From the NCBI GenBank assembly GCA_049965715.1, contig JBMFWA010000005.1, forward strand, positions 23,817-87,816: DNA of 64,000 nt, read 5' to 3'. The notes under the pieces were generated by a model. It saw only the letters and a program-made list of their open reading frames with translations, made no database searches and was not told the origin of the DNA. How positions within the stretch are numbered: position 1 is the stretch's first letter; every line of letters begins with the position of its first letter. The stretch comes from JAKAFX01 sp049965715. Its GTDB lineage: Archaea > Thermoplasmatota > Thermoplasmata > Thermoplasmatales > Thermoplasmataceae. Shown here one piece after another: positions 63,372-64,000 of the stretch. The translations under genes were made by a program, and so were the position numbers.

Positions 63372-63772
63372 TCACTTTTTCACATTGTCCCTGATTTCGT
63401 CGATGACCTCGCCCTGATCGAGGTGGGAGTGGACTGATGTCGTCTCTATGCCCTGATGGCGGAAAATTTTCGATACAGCATATATGGAAACGCCCTGTCT
63501 GAGCAGTTCCTCTGCATATGTGTAGCTTGCCATGTGGTTGTGGAACCTCACGCCGGCCCCTGCAGCGACACTCGCCATCCTCTGCCTGATGTACTCGTAT
63601 GACATTCTCCCCTTCCTGGATGTGAACACTCAGTTCCTGTCTGTGGGGAGGGGATATCCGGATAGTCAGAAAGAGTTTCCGACGTTCTCATTCCTCCCCC
63701 CTCAGATGATCCCTGGTGATATCATTCAGCTGCAGGTTCCATATCCCGCCAATATTGTGTGTCTACAGGGCC
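63372..63772 (-). pseudogene. Decayed tyrosine recombinase (integrase) beside tRNA-Ser
   Basis: The best open part (63372-63629) encodes 85 residues: MSYEYIRQRM, HNHMASYTYAEELLRQGVSI and HQGIETTSVHSHL, the C-terminal boxes of XerC/D-like recombinases. The box II Arg (HxxR) is replaced and the final nucleophile Tyr position is a His. An in-frame TGA lies right upstream, but another frame continues the family pattern with IGGIWNLQLNDI and PPHRQELSV, also interrupted by stops. It is therefore a relic of an integrated element, its 3' end pointing at the tRNA. Confidence 0.75.
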
Positions 63773-63962
63773 TCCCCACCTGATTCTGATTTAATTATTT
63801 GGCAATAGTTATGGAGGATACGATTTGCACAAAAATCCAATGTAAAGGTTTATGTAATTCCATAGTGTAAATGCTGTGTGGTGAGCTCTCCAACTAATTG
63901 CAATATTTTATTGGTATATATTCCCAAAGTGCAGGATATGTTTGCAAGGGTGAGAGGGGGAA

Positions 63963-64000
63963 ATGACGTTGATCGGCTTAATGAAACTTGAAGAAGGCAG
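63963..64000 (+). CDS. Start of an unknown gene cut by the window edge
   Basis: ATG 63963 is preceded by GAGAGGGGG (ribosome site) and by TATATAT near 63917-63923. Only 12 codons are visible (MTLIGLMKLEEG). The product cannot be named. The tract 63784-63960 upstream holds just AT-rich sequence. Confidence 0.4.
   Translation, partial: MTLIGLMKLEEG

Noticed and set aside
1..64000. CRISPR array, rRNA operon, replication origin
   Set aside because: No spaced direct repeats, no rRNA sequence and no ORB-like repeats next to cdc6/orc genes were seen.

Overview
The window looks like chromosome from a thermoacidophilic euryarchaeon of the Thermoplasmatales type; this is inferred from gene content and promoter style, no search was run. 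Clearly archaeal genes are Alba, the small primase subunit PriS, the RFC large subunit, the GatD/GatE amidotransferase, tRNA-splicing endonuclease, ribosomal proteins S2 and L15e, an RNase P Rnp2/Pop5-like protein, a PAC2-family protein and a prenyl synthase for ether lipids. Many genes have an AT-rich TATA-like element 22-34 nt before the start codon and no Shine-Dalgarno sequence, which fits leaderless transcription. A secreted S53 (sedolisin) acid protease and an 11-subunit-type complex I without NuoEFG fit an acidophile of this group. Bacterial-looking genes (HutH, bacterial-type ThrRS, ALDH7, acyl-CoA dehydrogenase, rubrerythrin with DUF3501) are mixed in.

Layout. 1-60 carries the tail of a TnpB/IS605-type element. 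150-3650: MoaE, a NitT/TauT-type ABC transporter (ATPase and double permease) and a stand-alone AAA-associated C-terminal domain protein. 3773-7742: hutH, thrS and a small unknown. 7816-8942: tatAC. 8895-10876: crotonase-like and geranylgeranyl-reductase-like genes on the minus strand. 11005-21144: one long minus-strand operon nuoABCDHI-J1-J2-KLMN followed by two coupled unknown genes. 21340-28537: PAC2 protein, gatE, gatD, DUF72, acyl-CoA dehydrogenase, DUF3501 and rubrerythrin. 28605-33151: priS and, divergent, a 1116-residue S53 protease. 33208-36950: two-gene methionine synthase and ALDH7. 37255-37364: a candidate structured non-coding RNA. 37539-42891: prenyl synthase, alba, SHOCT and membrane-tethered wHTH proteins, radical SAM, Lrp and small unknowns. 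42963-43570: a TnpB relic abutting tRNA-Leu(UAA). 43804-48757: transporters, acetyltransferase, solo RAM domain, thiolase, flavin reductase. 49056-58454: small GTPase with endA, thioesterase, hydrolase, rpsB, guaA-B, a second solo RAM domain, hisS, cbiA, fur. 58636-63144: flippase, rfcL, rnp2, rpl15e, acetyltransferase. 63236-63772: tRNA-Ser(UGA) followed by a decayed tyrosine recombinase.

Functionally most of the window is housekeeping: respiration (complex I, Tat export of cofactor proteins), translation (ThrRS, HisRS, GatDE, S2, L15e, tRNAs, EndA, RNase P), replication (PriS, RfcL), and CoA/lipid chemistry (acyl-CoA dehydrogenase, thiolase, crotonase, thioesterase, prenyl synthase, geranylgeranyl reductase). 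Signs of mobile DNA are confined to tRNA-proximal spots and the left edge. No CRISPR array, rRNA, intact IS or clear new multi-gene system was seen. The more unusual signals are the candidate ncRNA, a Cys4 zinc ribbon inside ThrRS, the DUF3501 gene with no standard start codon and a 10-bp perfect hairpin, the complex I tail genes, and the paired TnpB 3' ends.
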